From positions 124,001 through 188,000 of the forward strand of contig KV918866.1 in NCBI GenBank assembly GCA_002049455.2: a stretch of DNA of 64,000 nucleotides, written 5' to 3'. Origin of the DNA: Porphyra umbilicalis. Its lineage: Eukaryota > Rhodophyta > Bangiophyceae > Bangiales > Bangiaceae. This document shows positions 59,138 through 64,000 of the stretch, piece by piece. The position numbers and the translations under genes were made by a program. The notes under the pieces were generated by a model. That model was given only the letters and a program-made list of their open reading frames with translations. It did no database searches and was not told the DNA's origin. Position 1 is the stretch's first letter; the number at the start of each line of letters is the position of its first letter.

Positions 59138-59920
59138 GGGACAAGGCAACACTGAAAAAAGGCATCAGCTCAAGTGCTGCAAGAAGCCAATCAAGGAGTG
59201 CGAGCACCTGCACGGGTTTGTACGAACAGCCCGGCGTCGGGGAGACGATTGACATTGGGCACTACTGCGTAGCATGCGTGTTCCTGTTCTCCGTTTTGCA
59301 TGCCTTCGTGTCCGTTCTTGATGGAGACCACTTCTCGGTTTGCAGGTCGGGTGGTCCACGTGTCTATACATATTCAACATTCATGCTTGCATTGCATGTG
59401 TGGCTTACAGCACGACACTCGTTGTTGCCTGTTGATTGGTTCCCGGAGAAGAACAGTGTGCCGGATCTGGAAGCATCATCGGAAGCATGCGGTCGAGCGT
59501 TCAAAGGGCACAACGCTTCTGTGCGTGCACTCAGCGAGTGGCCCCCCCTCCTGGATCGACCCGTTGGGGGGGGTGGCACACCCGCTTGTCTTGACCAGCT
59601 GCCGCGTGTCGCTGCCGGGACCTTGCTGTGCAGCGCGGCTGGCCAGCGAGAGCGACGGTTGGCAGCGCAGCGGCCGCGTCCTTTTTCAGTGGCAGCTCCT
59701 TGCCACCCCGTTGCCGGACCCTACGTGGTCGTTGCGCCAGCTGCCGTGTTTGCGTTGTCACTCACGCACGCATCCAGCGACAGTCTGTGGTGGTCGTCCT
59801 GTCCCTCACGGGGTTCCCTCTGTCTTGGACCACGTCCACGCTTTTTCTTTCTCGCTGAGGCTGGCGCTCCCCCCCCTCCCCGTCCTCCCTCTCCACCCTT
59901 TTTCGTCTGCACCCCACTTC

Positions 59921-61154
59921 ATGGTCATGGACGCTCCTCCGCCCGTCGATGGCAACGATGCGCCCGCCCCTCCCCGCGGCCCCGTGCGGACGGCGGTGGA
60001 CCTGGCGGTTGATGTTGTCGGCCGCCCGGCCGCCGAGGCGGTCAAGCCGGCGGTCGCCGCGTTCAAGGACGCGTACCCGCGCGGCGGCTCGGTCGTCGAC
60101 GATGTGGCGCGGACGGTTGGGGGGGCGGCGGAGCGGGTGACGACCGTTGCGGATGAGGCTATTGCGCAGCGTGTGCAGCGGTATGTTTGCGTCTCTGCAC
60201 AGTGGGAAGGACTGTTTTCTATCTTTTTGTAGCAGTTGCTGCTGTTCGTGTAGTTTACGGCACTGACACCTGATCCCGCTTTCCTCTGTCTGCCTCTCCT
60301 GCATCTCCTCGACTCTATATTCCGTTTCTTCCCCTTCCAGTGCCCAAAAAGCTCGTGCGGAAGCCGAACGTGCGGCGGTAGCGACCAAAGCCGATCTCAC
60401 CCGCCGCTCCCGTGCGGTCGTCGACGCGGCAGCTGCGGAGCTTTCGGCAGAGGAGGTGACGCGCGTCTCTTCCACGGGGGTGGCCTTCCTCTCCGCCCTC
60501 GCCGCGGCCGTGGCGCACATTGCGCACCGGGGCCTCGATGTGGCCGACAGCGCCGCGGACGCGCTGTCCATTGCTCGACCCGCTCCGCGAGCGGTGCCTG
60601 CTCCCGGCCCCGCCGTCGCTGGCGGGGCGGCCGTGGCCGTGGGCGCTGAACCCTCCTACGCCGCCGTCGTCTCGGAAGGCCCCGCCGTCGAGTACCCGTC
60701 GGAGGGCGCACGCCTCGCGCGCCGCGCGCTCGCGCTCACTACCCGCCTCACGTCGGCGGGCCGCTCCAAGTACGTTGCGATGGAGACGGCCCGCTCGGGC
60801 AGCGTCGTCGGCGGGGTGATGCGCACGGCGCGCGACGCAGCGGGCCTGTTTGGGGGGGTCGTCGGCGGCGTTGCGTCGCGGGCGACCGCCTACAGCGGCG
60901 TCGGCGGGCCGTTTGTGCGGGGCGTCGCTTCGGCGGTCGTGGAGGTCGTTGGCGCGTCGTCGGCGGAGCCCCCTGCGGCTGCCCCCACCGCTACGGTGGA
61001 CTTGGTCACGACGCCGGTGCCGCCGCCGTCGACGAGCCCGATTGACCGGACGGGAGAGAGCGTGGGCGTCATGGACGTGTCATCGCCATCTTCGACCAAC
61101 TTGCTCAGTACGCTCGACGGCCTCGGTGGCGCGGGCAAGTCGATCGTGGCTTGA
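59921..61154 (+). CDS. Ala-rich helical protein, 357 aa, two exons
   Basis: Exon 1 is 59921-60180, intron 60181-60340 (GTATGT...CCCCTTCCAG), exon 2 60341-61154; phase is exact (260 + 814 = 358 codons). An alternative ATG is 59927. The protein is dominated by Ala/Val/Arg/Glu amphipathic helices (RTAVDLAVDVVGRPAAEAVK; DDVARTVGGAAERVTTVADE; KARAEAERAAVATKADLTRR) with no hydrophobic membrane segment or signal peptide evident. The composition recalls lipid-droplet surface proteins (perilipin or REF/SRPP-like amphipathic repeats), but I recognise no signature, so this is only a suggestion. It is convergent with the ferredoxin-like gene, 325 bases away. It looks like a real host gene: single short intron, pyrimidine-rich 5' leader. 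Confidence 0.7.
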
Positions 61155-61479
61155 GCGGAGGCTTCAACGAGGTCGGCCGCTGCCGCTGTCAATAGCGTTA
61201 GCCGTGTATCTGCCATACGCCGCCGTGCGAAGGCGCCCGCTCTGCTGGATCGCTCTTCATGCGGTGGCCGTGTACAGTAGTGTGACGGGGAGAAAGTGGG
61301 GGTTTCCATGTTTGAAGATATCTTTGTGACCGGTGTTATTATCACCCGGCTGCCGTATAGCCCATGAACAGCGGCTGCCCTGCAAGTACCGACTCCACTC
61401 GTCCAGGGAAATAGCCGCGCACCGTAGACAGCACGGCACCCGCTGCTCCATTTCGGAGCCCACGCCAGACGGTAAGCCC

Positions 61480-62118
61480 TCACCCCTCTGCCAGGGGCGG
61501 CAACATGCCCGACTGGTGTCCCCAAAAGCCCTCCCCCTTGGCGAGCGTCACGTCCCCAACCACCCGCACCTGGCACGCCAGCCGCAGCCCCCGCGCCGCC
61601 GACGCTTCCGCAGTGTGGGGCGGGAAGGCGAGCCGCGCCCGCTCCCGCGCCGACGGCAATGGCGGAGACAGCCCTGGGTGCCCCCCCACCGCGTCGGTAG
61701 AACCCACGGGCGGTGACCGCACGGCCACGGCGCAGGTGCCGCAGGTGCCCAGGCCGCGACAGCAAATCACCTTGGAGCCCCCATTGTGGGGCGTTGCACC
61801 CGCGTGGATGAGCGCAGTCCGGAGCCGCGTGCCGTGAGACACGTCGATAGGGCGCCCGCGGTAGGTGACGGTGTGGGTGGCGCCACTGGCGGGGAGCGGG
61901 GGTGAGGTGGGAGCGCCGGCGTCAACTGCTGATTGGGCGGGGACGTCAGCAGCGGCAGTGGCACTGCCAGCAGTTGGTGGGTGCCGGCTTCGACGGTGGC
62001 CGGGATGCCCACGAGGAGCGCCGGTGCCACCGGGACCGACCCGAGTTCCGACTGAGTGGATGAAGGAGGCGAGGGGAAAGCCGGGCGCGAAGGCGAGGGG
62101 TAGTAGGCGTGGCGGCAT
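61480..62118 (-). CDS. 2Fe-2S ferredoxin-like protein, probably plastid-targeted, 212 aa
   Basis: Start ATG 62118 (MPPRLLPLAFAPGFP); the frame is open further upstream but without ATG. The first ~95 residues are basic, Pro/Ala/Ser-rich and fit a transit peptide. The ferredoxin fold runs from THTVTYRGRPIDVSHGTRLR to the end. Iron ligands: the Cys of ICCRGLGTCGTC (C-x5-C-x2-C) and the fourth Cys in GLRLACQVRV. The C-terminus has GDVTLAKGEGFWGHQ. The C-x5-C-x2-C spacing differs from photosynthetic ferredoxin (C-x4-C-x2-C), but I recall plastid ferredoxin-like proteins of plants and algae with the same CRGLGTCGTC block. Probable electron carrier or assembly role in plastids; exact function unknown. 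No intron. Confidence 0.8.
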   Translation of the reverse strand: MPPRLLPLAFAPGFPLASFIHSVGTRVGPGGTGAPRGHPGHRRSRHPPTAGSATAAADVPAQSAVDAGAPTSPPLPASGATHTVTYRGRPIDVSHGTRLRTALIHAGATPHNGGSKVICCRGLGTCGTCAVAVRSPPVGSTDAVGGHPGLSPPLPSARERARLAFPPHTAEASAARGLRLACQVRVVGDVTLAKGEGFWGHQSGMLPPLAEG

Positions 62119-62220
62119 CTTGGAGAGAGCAGGGACAAGGCCACAGTGAAGGAGCAGTGCGATGCACACTAAACGTACTGTGCGTACATAGGAGCTGCCA
62201 CTCGAAAACACAAACGGCAA

Positions 62221-63031
62221 GATCGAGGCTGATATGGAAGCGTGCTCTCAGCCTCAGAACTCATTGGACTTGACAACACACATGGGGCAAGTACGAGACT
62301 CTTGAACACACTTTGGTTCCATCTTACAACTATATATATTTCGTTAGAATGCATTGTCATCCGCTGCCATTGGTCGCGACTGCAATCGCGTGCCGCCCGT
62401 GCGCGCCGGCGTCCACGGCTCTTCAGGCCCTCCACTGATGACCAGCCACTGCTTTTGCAACGATTCTGTCAGCATCTCTTCGATCGCCAACCAACTAAGC
62501 CGCGTCTAGCGGCGTTCTGGGAGCTCTGAGGCAGGGATGTTCATTTTCCCCTAATGTTTCACTACTGTTATTGCCTTTCGAAAACAAGCGGTTGGATTAA
62601 GCGATTGAAAGGGCGACCCACGCCTGCCGACTGCGCCCGCACAGCACGATAGGCGCGGTTGGGCTGGGCCGGCGGCGGCCTGGCAATCGGTGCCGATTGG
62701 TTGTCTGGCCGCCATGCTGACGCCCCCGTCACACCGCGTTGACAGCGGGGGGGCTCGACGGCGCGCTGGCACTGCCCCTGAGGTTGTGGTGCCCCCGACC
62801 CGCTTTGCAGCCTGATTTGGGTAGCTGTTGGCACCGCCAGTTGCCCCCTGCCCCCCCCGACCGTCAGCGTCCGTTGCCTTGCGTCCCTCTCCGTGCCGCC
62901 CGTCCGAAGTGCCGACCGTGTTGCCTGCTGGTCTCATTGACGCCCTCGACCACCATCCTGCCCCTACCACTCCCGACCTCACTCTCCCTCATCCCTGCTG
63001 TTCCCTTCTCCTTCCCCCCCAATCTGACGCC
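62221..63031. other. Cofilin upstream region
   Basis: About 800 bases. The last 100 before the ATG are strongly pyrimidine-rich (CCCTTCTCCTTCCCCCCCAA), as before the 59921 gene, and may be a leader or initiator region. A TATATATATT tract is at about 62331-62340. Confidence 0.4.
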
Positions 63032-63904
63032 ATGGCGTCCGGTATTGCCGTGAACGACAAATGCATCCAGGAGTACCAGGCGCTGTCGCGGGCGCGCACT
63101 CACCGCGCGGTGATCCTTAAGATCAATGATGACATGTCCGAGGTCGTTGTGGACAGCATCCTGCCGAAGTCGCAGGGCGACCATGAAGGCGACTGGAAGG
63201 ATTTCGTCAAGCTGCTGCCGGAGTCCGACTGCCGCTACGTCGTTGTCGATTTTGAGTGGAAGGACCAGGTACGTGTGGTGTGTGCTCTTTTGGTGGTGGG
63301 TCAGGTGGCGGTCGGGTAGGTCGCTGCGGCGTTACTCAATGTATCGCTGGCGTGCCGCACAGCGCGCATCCAGCATGACGATTAGCCTGGTTGGTCTGCT
63401 TTCGTTTGGGATCGATTCGACAGACAATCTCCGGCACGCGGTGTTACGGTGCTCGACGCCGTCGTCGCCATCTGGCGGTTTTTGTGGGCGAGGCCGGTTG
63501 GGGCGGCCTCGTGCACGGTGTGGATCGTGGGGTCAGCACCCACGTTTGTGGTCGCGGCTCGATACGGCCATTCCCTTTTCTGTCGCTTGCTTGCACTGAT
63601 GCACGCACCGTGTGGCTAGGTGGTTTCTAACTCTCGCTTGTGTCTGCTTTGGGATACCTTGTGTTGCTCTTTTATCCCTCGGCCCCGCCCTGCTTGCCTG
63701 CCACTCCAACAGCCGACGGTGACGAAGAGCAAGATTTGCCTCATCCTCTGGAGCCCCGAGTACTCGCGCGTCAGGAGCAAGATGATCTACGCCGCCTCCC
63801 AGGAGGCCGTCGCCAGCAAGATGGCGGACGTGCAGCGCCAGCTGCAGGCGACCGAGTTGGAAGAGCTGGAGTACGGGGTGATCAAGAACCAGGTGGCCAA
63901 GTAA
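63032..63904 (+). CDS. ADF/cofilin, 142 aa, two exons
   Basis: Actin-depolymerising factor that binds and severs actin filaments in the cytoplasm. Exon 1 is 63032-63268 (79 codons, MASGIAVNDKCIQEYQALSR, ending DFEWKDQ). The intron is 63269-63712 (GTACGT...CAACAG). Exon 2 is 63713-63904, ending KNQVAK and TAA. Motifs: N-terminal SGIAV with the regulatory Ser after Met-Ala, the YVVVDFEW strand, the KSKICLILWSPEYSRVRSKM actin-binding helix, and EELEYGVIKNQ. Length (142) matches the family (about 135-145). All parts are intact, so this is a functional host gene. Confidence 0.95.
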
Positions 63905-64000
63905 GCGTTTCTTTGCCGCACGGTGACTGCGCCCTTGGGAATGTAGAGTAAGCGTCGCTTTCTGTATGTATTCCTGCTTGTCGCACGGGCGTCTGCTCGG

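Overview
The window is eukaryotic nuclear DNA, very G+C rich (roughly two thirds by eye) with long C- or G-rich low-complexity tracts. Evidence for a eukaryote is spliced genes with GT-AG introns, a complete ADF/cofilin gene, and many eukaryotic DNA transposons and LTR retrotransposons. A plastid-type 2Fe-2S ferredoxin-like gene suggests a photosynthetic organism. A GC-rich, transposon-dense red alga such as Porphyra or Pyropia is my best guess, but this is inference and I could not search.

Almost the whole window (about 1-59 kb) is nested mobile DNA. Going left to right: a spliced Plavaka-like transposase on the minus strand (897-5195); a large unrecognised disordered plus-strand reading frame broken by one TAG (7585-10848); an 8.8 kb PIF/Harbinger element (13845-22649) with 29-bp terminal inverted repeats and a TCA target duplication, carrying convergent Myb-like and DDE-nuclease genes on either side of an inverted-repeat-bounded C-rich satellite; a Ty1/copia remnant (25177-26300); a hAT MITE (26906-27668); a 669-bp Harbinger MITE (28043-28711) and its 3.1 kb relative (34401-37547), which itself carries a nested hAT-like insert; a Tc1/IS630-like transposase (31433-34123); a cluster of strong hairpins (38.1-38.8 kb); a full-length but stop-riddled hAT element (39830-43396); a two-exon zinc-knuckle gene (43809-45167); a very young 10.2 kb Ty3/gypsy chromodomain element on the minus strand (45663-55910); and a frameshifted Tc1/IS630-like transposase (56661-57678).

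Only the last ~4 kb looks like ordinary host gene space: a two-exon helical, alanine-rich protein (59921-61154, +), a convergent ferredoxin-like gene (61480-62118, -), and cofilin (63032-63904, +). These three genes are closely packed, with one or no intron each.

The most unusual items are a 652-codon antisense reading frame between pol and the 3' LTR of the gypsy element, the inverted arms and satellite inside the large Harbinger element, a near-perfect 63-bp-arm hairpin at 38.2 kb, and a Harbinger insertion that splits an apparent exon close to a consensus splice donor.
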